The notes beneath the pieces were generated by a model. It saw only the letters and a list, made by a program, of their open reading frames with translations, was not told the origin of the DNA and made no database searches. The position numbers and the translations under genes are program-made. Below, in pieces: positions 11,868 through 24,795 of a stretch of 64,000 nt of DNA (position 1 is the stretch's first letter; the number at the start of each line of letters is the position of its first letter). This stretch comes from Oenanthe sinensis. Lineage: Eukaryota; Streptophyta; Magnoliopsida; Apiales; Apiaceae. The DNA is taken from positions 29,801,501 to 29,865,500 of the forward strand of contig CM053810.1 of NCBI GenBank assembly GCA_028671895.1. The letters are read 5' to 3'.

Positions 11868-14414
11868 AACACATGGTTCATCTTCATTTTGAATAAACCT
11901 AAACTCTTTGGCAGTTTCATCAAAATGAATGTTCCATCTCCTTGAGGCTTGTTTCAATCCATAAATGGATCGACGCAGCTTACATACCTTTCCAACATTC
12001 TTTGGATCAATAAAACCTTCATGTTATGTTATATACACATCCACATCTTCTTCAAGGCTCCCATTTAAGAAAGCGGTTTTGACATCCATTTGCCAGATTT
12101 CATAGTCATGGCAAAAAACAGCTATAGCAAGCAAAATCCTGATGGACTTGACCATAGCCACTGGTGAAAAGGTTTCATCACAGTCAATACCATGAATTTA
12201 CTTGAAACCTTTTGCCACCAATCATGCTTTATAGGTCTGTACATTACCATCCATATTGGTCTTCTTTTTGAAAACCCACTTGCACCCTATAGGTTTTACC
12301 CTTCAGGTGGATCAACCAAAGTCCATATTTGATTAGTATACATGGATTCCATCTCACATTTCATGGCATCCTGCCATCTCTTAGATTATGGAGTGTTCAT
12401 AGCATTTTGGTACGTGAGAGGCTCATCTTCATCCACAAGCATCACATCACCATCTTGAGTCAAGAGAAATCCATAATATCTCTTGGGCTCATGGCGAATC
12501 CTACCAGACCTACGAACAACCTGTATTTCCTGAGCAGTATTGTTTTCTTGTACATTCTATTCAGGTTCCTCCATTGGTTCAATGTTATCATGTGGGTCTC
12601 GAATTCATCAAGATCTATTATCCTCCCACTATCTTTCTTAGACAGCATTTGTCTTTCAAGGAATACTACAGTTCGAGCAACAAACACTTTGTTCTCTGAA
12701 GGATTATAGAAAGAGTAACCCTTTGTTTCAATTGGGTATCTCATACAATTACATTTTTCTGATTTAGGTCCTAGCTTGTCAGAAGTTAGACATTTCACAA
12801 ATGCCTCACATTCCAAAATATTCATAAATGACATGTTATGACGTTTCTCAGTCCATATATCATATAGAGTCTTCTGAACCGTTTTAGTAGGAACTCGATT
12901 AAGTGTATAAGCAACCGTCTCCTGGACGTAGTCCCAAAAACTAATTGGAAGATCTGCATGACTCGTCATCGATCATACCATGTTCAACAAAGTATGATTC
13001 CTCCTTTCAGAAACTCCATTCCATTGTGGTGTTCCGGGAGGAGTGAGTTGTGATACAATACCACACTCTTTTAATAAACTCTTAAATTCATGACTTAAGT
13101 ATTCACCTCCACGATCAGATCGTAGAGTCTTAATACTTCTGCCAGTTTGTTTTTCTACTTCAGCTTTGTATTTTTTGAAATTTTCAAAAGAATCGGATTT
13201 GTTCTTCATAAGATACACATATCCATATCTACTGAAATCATCAGTAAACATGATAAAGTAGTAAAAGCCACCTCTTGCCATAGTACACATAGGACCACAT
13301 ATATCACTATGTATAAGTTCTAATCGTTCAGTGGCCCTTTCACCTTGTCTAGTAAAAGGAGCTTTAGTCATTTTTCTAATGAGACAAGGTTCGCATGCTT
13401 CGTATCATTCAAAGTCAAACTTATCGAAGTATCCATCCTCTTGTAACTTGGAAATGCGCTTCTCATTTATATGGCCTAAATGACAGTGCAAGAGGTATGT
13501 TTAATTTGAGTCATTAGATTTAAGACGTTTGTTATTCACATTATAGATAGGAGTGTCTAAATCAAGAACATATAAACCATTAAATAAATGTGCAACCCCA
13601 TAGGTAGCATTATTCAAAGAAAAGGAACAACTATTGTTCTGAATTCAAAATGCAAAACCTTTCTTGTCCAAACAAGAAACTGAAATAATATTTCTGCAAA
13701 TTGCAGGCACGTAAAAACAGTTCTCAAGTTCTAAAATAAGCCCAGGGGGCAACGATAAACAATAAGTCCCAACAGCTAAGGCAACAACCTTTGCTCCATT
13801 GCCAACTCGTAGGTCGACCTCTCCCTTTACCAAAGTCCTACTCCTTTGCAGCTCCTGCACATTTATACAAATGTGAGAACCATATCTAGTATCCAATATC
13901 CATGATGTAGAAGTAGACAAATTGACCTCTATAACATAAATACCTGAATCAGAAGCTGGAACAGTCTTCTTCTTTTTCAGATCCTCCAAATAAGCATTAC
14001 AATTTCTCTTTCAATGACCTGGTTTACCATAGTAGTGACAATCACCCTTTACAATAGCACCCTTGGGTTTTAAAGCCTGTTTGGGATTAGCCTTTTGCTT
14101 GGTACTAGAAGCAGATCCAATCTTCTTCTTTCCCTTCCATTTGCCTTTCCTTTTAGCCTTACCTTTGTTGTCTACCATCAGCATGGCAGCTGGTTCATCC
14201 TTTTTCATGTTGGTTTCAGCAGTTCGTAAAATGGCCAACAATTCAGTGGGTGTTTTTTCTATCTCATTCATATTGTAGTTCAAAATAAAATGAGTATAGT
14301 TATTGTTCAAGGATTGCAAGATCAAGTCAATCTGAGCTTCTGGACTAATCGGAAAACTCAAAGTATCAAGATACTCGATATAACCTATCATCTTTAGAAC
14401 ATGTGGTTGAACAA
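11868..14414 (-). pseudogene. Element C gag-pol remnant (late gag to RT)
   Basis: Minus-strand copia coding sequence, collinear with element B but broken by stops and frameshifts. In coding order: late Gag (14011-14391), where the knuckle reads CHYYGKPGH with the second Cys replaced by Tyr; a protease region (13645-13989) with LDTR in place of LDTG; the integrase core (12973-13371) with the catalytic Asp blocks and the NGVSERRN block; the integrase C-terminus (12460-12969); and part of RT, including an MDVKTAFLN block near 12080 and the SIYGLKQA block near 11960. It is cut at 11868 by element B before the YVDD motif. Damaged protease and knuckle, nested insertions and stops mark C as the oldest element of the nest. 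Confidence 0.9.
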
Positions 14415-15989
14415 GTTCATGTTGGGTTCCGAGGCATAAAATGCAGCGGATTAAACGTAAATATAACGAAAAATTTCGGAACCCTAACGCAGGATCATGT
14501 ATAAGATTGACAGATTATGGTGAAACGGAATCATACCTTTGTCTGGTCTTGACTTACACGAACTCAACGGAGATCCTAGCTTTCACGACTTGTGTCTTCC
14601 TCTCGAAAGCACCTCTATGGTATCCACACGAGCACCTTCAAGAACGTCTCACGATCTTGATTACGGAATGGATGTACTAGCCTCCTTTGATGAATTCGAA
14701 TTCTGCCTCTGCCTTTTCTCTCTATCTTTGCTGCTGCTAGGGTTCGTTTTTCTTAAAAAAAACTTAATACCTATTAACCCTACATTATCTATTTATAATG
14801 GTTGGTTAATAGGCCCATAATAGCAACCCATAACAGCAAAGCCTAACCCATGTAGGTTTAGGATTAAATAATAAAACCGAATTTTATTATTTAATTAATA
14901 ACTAAGTCACACTTAATTATTAATGGCAGAATTCAAATTCGAATTTATATTATTTCAATTAATTAAGTCTCACTTAATTAATATAATAAAATTCAAATAA
15001 TCATCAATTAATTTAAATCTATAATTTAAATTAATTATTCCTTAAAGTACTCTATGTGTGTGACTCTATAGGCTATTATTTAATTAGCAATAATTTTATT
15101 CTCCAATAAAATTATAAACAATGAGCGGTATCTAGTAATACATCATTGCTACCCAATTAAATAATAATTAAATCGTGATTCGATAAAACCTTTCGAGATT
15201 AATGTTTTCGTGTAATATAATCCCTTTAACCATATATATTATAGATTAAACTCGAGGCATGTATTTAGTCATCCTCTTCAACATTTAATCCGGGTTTACT
15301 TGATCCATGAGTAGACTATGAAAAACAAATCATTATTTGAGCATGGCCATGCATTTTATAGTCTCACTCAATCAAGAGGCCAATAATATCTCTCCTAATT
15401 ATAGGAGGGTTAAATCCTTTATCTATCATTCATATTTCTCATACGACTCATGATATACCCGATGTCCATTTTTATCATTACCCGGTCAAAAGTGACTTTT
15501 AATGTAGTCAAAGTATATTAATCCTCATACAAAAATATAATGATCTCAAGTCGAAGGATCATTACACCATTATCACTGTGAGTCTTTCTTATAACTTTAT
15601 TAAACATGAAGAATCTCACTATGGGTCTGTCCAGTACCATGTACTCCTGCATGTACCTATGTGTTGACTTTAGTATCCCCATACTTATAACCAATGAGAT
15701 GTGGTTATCAGTCAAACAACATACTAGTCTATTTATGTATTATTATTGTCCTATAATAATAATACTCGACTAGGGACATTTAAGAATATGATATATTATA
15801 TAATCTCAAGTTCAAGTCATGTACTAAACTATACAATGTGTATCATGATTCTAAGGACATTTATTATGCTAACAAATATATCGCAGTAATTAAAGTCATA
15901 ATAAATATGTTTATTGAATAATCAATTGACATAAAGGTTTATCAAAATAAAAATTGTATTGCCTCTAGGGCACCTACACCAACAGTTCA
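14415..15989 (-). repeat. Solo LTR of the B family with 5-bp target duplication
   Basis: The LTR occupies 14420-15984 (1,565 bp) and has the same inverted TG...CA ends as element B's LTR. It is flanked by GTTCA at 14415-14419 and 15985-15989, a 5-bp target duplication typical of copia integration. No internal region remains, so it is a solo LTR, usually made by recombination between the two LTRs of a full element. It sits inside the gag of element C. Palindrome pair and TATA box match the B LTR. Confidence 0.93.
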
Positions 15990-16038
15990 CGCTCTCCCTA
16001 TTTACAAGCATACAGTGCTTTGCTCGTGTCGAACCTTT
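15990..16038 (-). pseudogene. Small gag fragment of element C
   Basis: About 50 bp of element C gag isolated between the solo LTR and element D. It aligns with B gag around 7985-8035 (shared block gctcgtg.cgaacctttcttga). This shows the solo LTR and D are independent insertions in one gag gene. Confidence 0.8.
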
Positions 16039-16659
16039 CTTGATGTGACGCCCCCAGATCCGGGGTCAGGAATCTAGGTTGTCACTATCCAATTTTCACC
16101 ACAATAACATCATTCACCTGCTTTAACCATTATAATAACCAAACAGAAAAGCAGTGACCCCAAACCAAACACACAACTCGAGTTATAGTCTCAGGGAACG
16201 AACTTAAAATAATAACGGTTATTACAAACCAATGTAACCTCAGGATCTCACACTACTAATATAACTTCCACATGATGTTACATTAGAAGTAAACATTAAT
16301 CCAAGATCTATTGTCACATTACATATTTTTCAACAAGTCTAGGATTCTAATCTGGAATCCCGTCTTTCTTGCACTATTTATCGAAGTCCGGAACTTGACT
16401 AGCTCAAGCTCAAAGCTTCCTATTCCTTAACATAATACCCGAGGTAGACAATTCACAGTCATCTCTTTCTGCAAGATATAAGATTTACAAACAGCAAGAA
16501 TGAGCCAAAGAATGCTCAGCAAGTTATTTATTAGAATATTTCAAGGAAAAGGTGATAGCCATAATTATCCCAACTGGATATTCAACAATAAAGTACATAA
16601 CTAGCAATCTGATTGAAGATGTATAACTAATTATATTTCGACAATAAACGACTCAAGGT

Positions 16660-17070
16660 TCATGATGCAAGAAGATATTCACAACAATAATGCAGTTCAC
16701 GTTACTGCAATACAACAATTTAAGTTTATGATTATTGAGTTTGACAATATCAATAACTTAGCACAATGGCCTCAATTACCGAGTACCATTAGTTTGAGTA
16801 CCAATAAGCAAGCAGTTCATTATACTGCGAAAAGAATGAACGGAAGTTCATCAATTCCCATTAACACTATCAATAACTTAGCACCACGGCTTTCGTTATA
16901 GTGTAGGAACAATGAAACTGATATATATACGAATAAAACGGTACTCAAAACAACCAACCAACTCAGAGTGGATTACATTTCCGTTGACACTATCGGTAAC
17001 ACAGCACCTAGGCTTTCGTTACAGTGCAACGTCAAATTCCAATTGGAAGAAACGGGCTTAATCTGGAGAT
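16660..17070. repeat. Diverged direct repeats in element D
   Basis: Blocks such as tatcaataacttagcac and ggctttcgttatagtg recur at intervals (about 16750, 16868 and 16990) with substitutions. Old internal duplications, non-coding. Confidence 0.55.
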
Positions 17071-17269
17071 TTTTCAACGCCCTATTGTACGCGATGATCA
17101 GTCGCCTTGTACAATAGAAAAACCAGTCACTTTCTCTACTAATAGAAGGACAACCCCTTATCGGGACGTCACCCTAGGCAACACATGGGCCTTTAGTTTA
17201 CGGCTGGGTCGTGCGTCACCGACCTCTTACGCAACCTTACTCCAGTCCCTGATGAATACTTAAACATTC

Positions 17270-18090
17270 ATCAAACCTAGAAGGAAATTTAATCAAGCCT
17301 TCTAGAATAACAACAATCCACTCTAGGATTTCAATCAACTGTTAAGGAAGGGAATTCAATACCACCTTCCAGAACAACAACAATCCATCATAGGATTTCA
17401 TCAACAGATAAGGAAGGGAATTTAATACAACCTTCCATAACAACAACGACAATCCATCACAGGATTTCAATCAACAGATAAGGAAGGGAATTTAATACAA
17501 CCTTCCAGAACAACACAACAATCCATCACAGGATTTCAATCAACAGGTAAGGAAGGGAATTTAATACAACCTTCCAGAACAACACACCAATCCATCACAG
17601 GATTTCAATCAACAGATAAGGAAGGGAATTTAATACAACCTTCCAGAACAACACACCAATCCATCACAGGATTTCAATCAACAAATAAGGAAGGGAATTT
17701 AATACAACCTTCCAGAACAACACAACAATCCATCACAGGATTTCATCAACAGATAAGGAAGGGAATTTAATACAACCTTCCAGAACAACACAACAATCCA
17801 TCACAGGATTTCAATCAACAGATAAGGAAGGGAATTTAATACAACCTTCCAGAACAACACAACAATCCATCATAGGATTTCAATCAACAGGTAAGGAAGG
17901 GAATTTAATACAACCTTCCAGAACAACAACAACAATCCATCACAGGATTTCAATCAACAGATAAGGGAGGGAATTTAATACAACCTTCCAGAACAACACA
18001 ACAATCCATCACAGGATTTCAATCAACAGGTAAGGAAGGGAATTTAATACAACCTTCCAGAACAACAACAACCTATTGTAAGATTTCAAT
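17270..18090. repeat. 69-bp tandem repeat array (about 12 copies) in element D
   Basis: The gataaggaaggga block recurs at 17341, 17407, 17477, 17546, 17615, 17684, 17752, 17821, 17890, 17960 and 18029, with spacing 66-70 bp (mostly 69). Each unit also holds tacaaccttccagaac and aatccatcacaggattt. Copies are nearly identical in the middle and more diverged at the edges, the usual pattern of unequal crossing-over or replication slippage. Confidence 0.95.
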
Positions 18091-18399
18091 ATCTGATAAT
18101 AGTTTGGCTCCCGAAACGAGGTGGGAGTATTCTCGAAACATCTGGGTTGACTTTCAGTCAACGAATTTAACAAGACAGAAACCCTTGAATCAAGGAGACT
18201 CAAGAACGCGACCAGGGAGCCGCTAATACTAGTTAAAATAGACTCCACAAAACATTACCATTTTGGATTGAAACCATGGGCCACGAGGCACCAATACAAC
18301 TGGGAGGAATATCGGAGTCGGACGTTACCTCCCGAACCTGGAGTTATCGACTCAGAATAAATCCAAAATATCCGAGTCATCGCTCGCTATTTATTATTT

Positions 18400-18840
18400 A
18401 ATGAAAAATAATAATCAAAGACGCTTAGACAACTCCAGAATATTTTTAAAGGACAAATAAATATTTTATTAATATTTAGGAGGCCCAGAATAGTCCTCAA
18501 AAAATATTAAAAGGATTTAAAAGAATTAAAATATTTAATCCCAATATAATCAAGATAATTTAATATTTAAATAATCTTAAATGATTCAACATATTTAAAT
18601 AATATTTAGTCAATATTAAATAATATTTAAATAAACCAAAACGAGTTGGAAGTATTTAATCAGTAGTTAAATACTTTTAAATATCCCAAAATATTTAAAT
18701 AATATTTAATCAATATTAAATAATATTTAAATAATTTCAAACGCCCTGAAAGTATTTACTTAACCTTTAAATACTTTCTATATTATTTAAATAATATTTA
18801 ATAAACTAAATATTATTTAAAACAGTAAACCTCGACTAAC
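18400..18840. repeat. AT-rich repeat field in element D
   Basis: Recurrent atatttaaataatattta motifs, many of them palindromic (tatttaaata). Non-coding and low complexity. Confidence 0.6.
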
Positions 18841-21352
18841 CGTCGAGACACGCTAGACTACTCCCGGTCGACCATCGAGCACCAAAAAAAGATGTACTCG
18901 ACACCAGATTCAGTTATACAAAACTGAAAGCAAACGTCCTCTAACTTTTTAAGAAGTTCAGAGGCATCTCAAAACTAGGTTGAAAAGATCTCATTCTACT
19001 CACAAGAAACAATCTTAAACCACCTACGCATACTTGTGTCCTACATCAGAATAATAGTGATGAAGCGTCGGACACTTGCATACTCTAACTTTTCGAGAAG
19101 TTCAGAGTAGCAGACGAGTCAAGTTATAAATGAACAAGACAGTTCAAGGGAAATGCCATGGTGCATTTCCAATGACTACAATAAGCTAAATAATTCCAAA
19201 CACAGCAAAAATGCATAATTGAAGAACTTATCATTAAGTCAAGGATTTCACAAATTTTGGCATCACCATGAATTAATAATATTCTGATATGGAATAAAAC
19301 AATAGAGTCGGAAACTTGCCTGGAGTCCAAGGATGCTATTCTCACTTCTCCCATTTTACACTTCAACCTTTTGTTTTCAAAGTTTATCCATCTTAGACGC
19401 TTATTAGGCCTAAGCGGCTGTCTTTTCTGCAGAAAATTGGACATGACCTTTTCATAAATCGGACTATCCACCTGTTTTCAAACCAAGCCAATCAACAATT
19501 CCTTCGACTATATATAAAGTCAAACTCACTTTAAAACCAATTCCTTCACCATACTATAGTCGATTCCGGTTTTTAATCCTAACGTTTTGAAAACCAAGTC
19601 CAACCCGCCCTAACCGACGGTGATCAACTACTATTTTAGAAAAATCCAAAATGACTAAGTAGGTCCAACAATTCCAAACCATTAGTAATCAATCCTCGAA
19701 TCATGTCATTTAAACGAAACTAAATTGTTTGCTCAAATTAAATCATTTTCGAATCATAAGATTACTCCACCAGCTCATATAAACTCATTGTTGGTGGTGG
19801 GGAGTTCGAGCGATTTCATTGAAATCAAAGACTCGTCCATTCAACCCAAGTATCCAACAATTTTATAATATACAACTTTATACATTTGACTACCATGAAA
19901 TAAGGCTTCTAACCTTTTCAAAACAATCTCCCAAAACAGGGCAGACAAATCTGGACCTTAAAATGTTACTGCACCCAGTCCACTTAAACATTTTTCATAA
20001 ATTGAAAATTAATCATTTTGCTACAAATTTTGGCAGATGGCTTCATGAATATCTTCTAAAGTTCCCATAAAAATATTATCTCCAAAACATTTCAGTTAGG
20101 CCAAAAACGAATTGAATCATCTCACAACAAAACGCAGCAAATTTAGCTTTGCGCGGTCTTTACTAAAACTCACATAACTTTTTACTCGTTAATCCAAACA
20201 ACGCAAAATTAGCGCCCAGACGATCTAGAGACAATCTACTATCTAACCATATCAGCCATAAGCCAAGAACAGTGGCCGAACATTCCCAGATTTTTCTGGA
20301 CAGTGGCAGCAGATAGGTTCTAAAAAAATTGGCATGGTTACGTTTGTAAACTCATTGTTTTCCATTTTTATCCTACTCCAAATCAACCAACAAACAATCC
20401 CAAACTCCTCATTCAACATCAATAACCAACATACTATCATCTCAAGCCAACAAAATCAGTTTGGTTCAACAAATAAGATTAAGAAATCAAGTAAACAAAT
20501 AGATGTTTCCATGGCTAACCAAGCTTGTTCTAAGCTACCCATAACATATATAAGCCATAACAATCATCCACCAAGCTATAGAAACTCAAGAATCAAGAAA
20601 ACAAAAACTCAACTTTCGAATTTACTGTTCATTCGAATTTTCCATTGATCATAACTAAAGATTTAGCGGATGGTTGCTTATAAGATTCAAGGGAGAGCAA
20701 GAGGGATTTACTACCTTCGATTTAAGCTATTATGCGTAAGAATTGGTGGAGAAATGGGTGAGTTCTTGATTTTTCTTCCTCCTTGCTCCATGCCATCAGC
20801 CGAAAGCTTGAAAAGGGGGGAGAGAACTGATTTTTCTTATTTTGTGTGTGGTGTGTGGTGGAAGCTCGATATTTAATAAGGTTTGCGCGATAGTCGCGTA
20901 ATTTCCCGATAACGTTTTAATCTCTCGTTATCGTACTCTTTTCTTTCATCCCACCAAAGTTTTAAAAACTTAAAATCTCATATTATCATTCTAATATATT
21001 TTAGAATCATTAAATTAATACTCTTTAATTGTTTCGAGAATTTACGAAACAATTCTCCGAATAAACACTAATTACTTACACCGTCTCTCAAATTCTATTA
21101 CGACTTCCATCCAGACTTCAAATTTATTTTTGTTAGACCAAAAATAATTATAAGTCCCATATTGTTTGCATATGCTACTGTAACACCGATACGCATATAT
21201 TTGAATATACCGTATATTAAGAATACAGTCTCACACTTCAAGTACCTTATCAAGAAAATAAATCCATAAAATCATTTATTCATAAAATGAAAAATTTTAT
21301 CCAAAAAATCTTAATAACCCCAAGCGTCAAAAATACGGGTTATTACACTTGA

Positions 21353-21684
21353 CGAGCCTGTGCTTCAAACATTCTTTGAAGGTGTTCAATCATATCATAA
21401 GCATTCATATTCTCATGTTGTTTTTGAAGCTCAGCACTCATGGTTGCCAGCATGAGACACGCAATATAATTCCCATCATCAATATGCTTCTGATAAGCAT
21501 TTTGCTGAACACGAGTTGCATTCTCAGCAGGAGGAGCAGGTGAATGAATTTCAATGGCGTAAAGCTTTCGCTCCTGCCTGAGGACAATCCTCAAATTACT
21601 ATACCAATCAAGGAAGTTAGTTCGTGTCAGCTTGTCCTTCTCAAGGGTTGCTCTCATAGAGAAGTTATTTGTGTTGTTTTCCAT
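21353..21684 (-). pseudogene. Element C gag, N-terminal part
   Basis: Open from the ATG at 21684 to the insertion point of D. The N-terminus resembles that of element B Gag (shared LEKDKLT, LRIVLRQERKL and ACLMLATMSAEL blocks). The protein ends after about 110 residues where D inserted; the rest of gag lies at 15990-16038 and 14011-14414. The upstream in-frame ATG at 21765 falls in the leader and is less likely. Confidence 0.88.
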
Positions 21685-22557
21685 TAAATATCTACAATGT
21701 TTAAAATGCATATTAGTTAGTTGTAGAAGTTTAATTATGTTCAAGTGATTATAATATACATTCATAATATATATCTACCACTATTTTTTTTATCAAATCA
21801 ATAGCCCTAACTATTAATTCGAAAAGCATTTCATTAAATCTTTCTAGTGAACCAAGATCCATATTTCATCCATGTTTTAAGATAGCGTTCGCTAATACAC
21901 CTAAAACAAGACTATTTATTTAGACAACATTAGTCGATTATATCAAATATAACTCTTGGATAGTTTGGTGGAACAACACTTTGTACACATTTATCCAATA
22001 AATCTCACCAAACTCTATGCCTCTAAACCCATAATCCTATTGTAATGATTTAGTTAAGTTAGACCCCATGTTTCAACAAACTAAGTCACTTACTTATCAC
22101 GTCTTCCCATGATTGATAAAAGCACCTAGTTTTGGCAAACCCACTCCTTCTCAATCTAGATCTTGACGAGTATTAAACATTGGAAGTCATCCGATTAACT
22201 TAATATGTATTTAGGGATTTTAATGTTTATATAAACAATCATGATCTCATCATAAAGAGATTCTCAATTTTTCCTTGATCAAATAATCCATTTCAATATT
22301 CGTCAATGGTTCGATTTTCACATCGTCGGAGAAGTCACAAACGGTCTCACTTAAAACCCGACTTTCTTACGAATAATAATTCGCTTTTGACTAAATCTCT
22401 CCATATTAGAAAAAGAAAATTCATATTCAATACCGTGTTTCATAAATACAAGAATCTCATGATCGTTTGTTTAATTTTAAAATCTCGAATCGTTACAGAT
22501 TTTATCTTTTTTAAGCAGGCATGACATGGGTGTTAAACACATTCCATTATACGTATA
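21685..22557 (-). other. Leader of element C
   Basis: About 870 bp of untranslated sequence between primer site and Gag ATG, related in its Gag-proximal half to the leaders of A, B and E. Open stretches here are short and without recognisable protein features. Confidence 0.7.
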
Positions 22558-22569
22558 GCTCTGATGCCA
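22558..22569 (-). promoter_or_regulatory. Primer-binding site of element C
   Basis: Minus-strand TGGCATCAGAGC next to the LTR end, identical to the sites of elements B and E. Confidence 0.8.
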
Positions 22570-22570
22570 T

Positions 22571-24170
22571 TGAAGGATTTCAGGCATGAAAACGCAGCGG
22601 ATATAACATAAAATAATAAAAATAAATAAAACCCTATTGCAAAATCCATGTATAACTTTGGATGATTATGGTGAAGAAGTTTGTACCTTAATAAAGCTTT
22701 TCGTATACTGTTTAATGGAGGTCCAGAGAAGATGAATCTCAACAGTCCTTTATTGCAAAGATATGTTCTCCAAAGAAGTCCACACGAACGCCCGATCGTC
22801 CTACGATCACCGGAGTCGGTACTAGCCGAATTGCTTGCCTCTTTCTCTCTTTCTCTTTCTCTAGCCTCTCTTGATGTTGAGCAGCTAGGTTTTTCTCTAA
22901 AAACAAAATCTGATGAGTAAACCCTAATACTATACATCATTATGTATATATAGGTGAGAGAGATATTTTGGGCCTAACCCTAATCCATGTGGTTTCCAAA
23001 ATCCATTCTTATTTTGGGTTATTATTATTATTATTAAATCAGAATTCTAATATAATTAATCTAGTCTCACTTAATTAATTCAATAATTAAATTCGAATAA
23101 TAATAATATTTATTAAATCCGAATTCTAATATAATTAATCAAGTCCCACTTAATTAATTCAATAATTAAATTCAAATAAATAATAATATATTTAAATTCA
23201 TAATTTAAATAAACCTCCGTTTTGACGTTCTTTGTGTGTAACCCTATAGGTTATTATTACGTTGGCAATAATTTTATTATCTAATAATAAAATTATAAAC
23301 AATGAGTGACATCTAGTAATACATCATTGTTACCCAAGTAACAATAATAATTGGTAATTCAATTAAACCTTTCGTGAATAATGTTCCATGTAATATAATC
23401 CGTTTGACCTTATATTATAGATCAAACTCGAGGCATGTATAGTGTCATCCTCTTCAACTTTTAATCTCGGTTTCCTTGATCAATGAGTAGACTATTTAAA
23501 TAAATCAATATTTGAGCATGACCATGCATTTCATAGTCTCACTCAATCAAGAGATCAATAATATCACTCCTACAATTGGAGGGTTAAATCCTATATCTAT
23601 CATTCATATTCCTCATACGATTCATAGCATACCCCATGTCCACCTTTATCATTACCCGATTAAAGGTAACTTTGAGTGTAATCAAAGTAGATTAATTCTC
23701 GTATAGAAATATAATGATTTCAAGTCATAGGATCATTACATCATTATCACAGTGAGATTTCTTATGACACTTATTAACATGTAAAATCTCACGGCGGGTC
23801 TTCTCAGTGTCATGTATTGATACATACACTTATGTTCTTGACTTTAGTATCACCATACCTATGACCAATGAGATGGGGTCATCTGTCAACAAACATACTA
23901 GTCTTATTGTATTATTACTGTCCTTAAATAATAATACTTGACTAGGGAATTTTAGGAATAAAATTCTATTCATATAATCTCATTTTTAAGTCACGTACTT
24001 AAAGATATATATTACATATTAATATTCCAAGGACATTTATTATTCTTTCAGTTTATGACGCAGTAAATAAAGACATAATAAATATTAATTAAATAATCAC
24101 ATAAAACATAATCCTTAATTATTTTCAATCAAACATTAAAAGTATTGTCTCTAGGACACCAATACTAATA
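22571..24170 (-). repeat. 5' LTR of element C (1,600 bp)
   Basis: On the minus strand it ends CCTGAAATCCTTCA at the primer site. It starts at about 24170 with a mutated terminus (TATTAGTATTGG where TG is expected). It shares the LTR layout of A and B: the ctagagacaatac start block, the ggtcataggtatgg block, paired palindromes (about 23055-23079 and 23132-23159) and a TATA-like tatatacata (22941-22950). The outer boundary is set by similarity only, since the other LTR and target duplication are not in the window. Confidence 0.85.
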
Positions 24171-24424
24171 CTAAAATCCTGAAAGTCTTTACACATTATT
24201 CTTTACTGAGGCATGAACATATTAATGAACTTCTCTCAGTGACCTGTAGTAGACTTCAAAACTTCTTCTAATGTCTTGATTCACTGTATTTGTCTTGTCT
24301 TCATTTCTTCCTGATTTATGGGTAGGCGTATTATTATATACTTGTCATTTTCTAGTGTTGAGTTATCACGATTACTATTCATACAGCTTCGTAATCTCAC
24401 CAACACACTCCAATGTGAAACAAA
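24171..24424 (-). repeat. Possible relict LTR sequence
   Basis: Non-coding. A stretch from about 24207 (gaacatattaatgaacttct) resembles 56635-56760 (gaacatataaatgaacttct), including a later ttatcacg block, so both may be remnants of one old repeat family. The identity is unproven and I see no gene. Confidence 0.35.
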
Positions 24425-24795
24425 GTGTTTTGTGGCTCCTCTACAAGCAAACTAGAGTGTAGGCGCAACAAAATAGTTACTTGGTGCAAGGAAACTTATG
24501 AATAAGTTTCTAAATACTTTGGTGGCTCCTATACAAGGCTCATAGAGTATGAGGCACAACAAAACCATTCCAAGGAACAACAAAGAGTTTCGTGGCTCCT
24601 CTATAAGGCAATTAGAGTGTAGGCGCAACAAAATGATATATTGGTGCAAAGAAACATTCTTTTAGAATTTTAAGTACTTGGTGGCTCATATACAATGCCA
24701 CAAGAATAGAGGCGCAACAAAACTCCTCTAGGTGCAACAAAGAATTTGGTGGTGCTAATACACTACTCACCCTCTACAAGGAGCAACAAAATGAA
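24425..24795. repeat. Degenerate tandem repeat, units about 70-90 bp
   Basis: Recurring gtggctcctctacaag, then tagagtgtaggcgcaacaaaa, starting near 24431, 24521, 24592, 24680 and 24750. Copies have many substitutions and variable spacing, so the array is old. No coding potential. Confidence 0.75.

Larger units (their letters stand above)
16039..21352. mobile_element. Element D: 5.3-kb non-coding LTR-like insertion with 5-bp target duplication
   Basis: The body is 16044-21347 (5,304 bp). It begins TGTGACGCCCCC and ends GGGTTATTACA, flanked by CTTGA at 16039-16043 and 21348-21352. The interrupted gag of element C resumes in register on both sides. No protein-coding region, primer site or polypurine tract was recognised, and the ends are not repeated inside, so it fits one very long solo LTR better than a full element. 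A long LTR starting TGTGACGCCCCC suggests a Ty3/gypsy Tat/Ogre-like source, by resemblance only. A non-autonomous large derivative is the alternative. It contains a 69-bp tandem array and an AT-rich repeat field. Orientation is not established. Confidence 0.8.

Noticed and set aside
17270..18090. Regular repeat array resembling a CRISPR
   Set aside because: Adjacent near-identical 69-bp units with no unique spacers, in plant transposon DNA; an ordinary tandem repeat.
19124..20876. Several 60-115-codon open frames inside element D
   Set aside because: Short, on both strands, without domain features, in an AT-rich non-coding LTR-like body.
22533..22940. Open frames on both strands around 22533-22940
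   Set aside because: Lie across the LTR end and primer site of element C; low-complexity Ser/Arg runs from ct repeats, no known domain.
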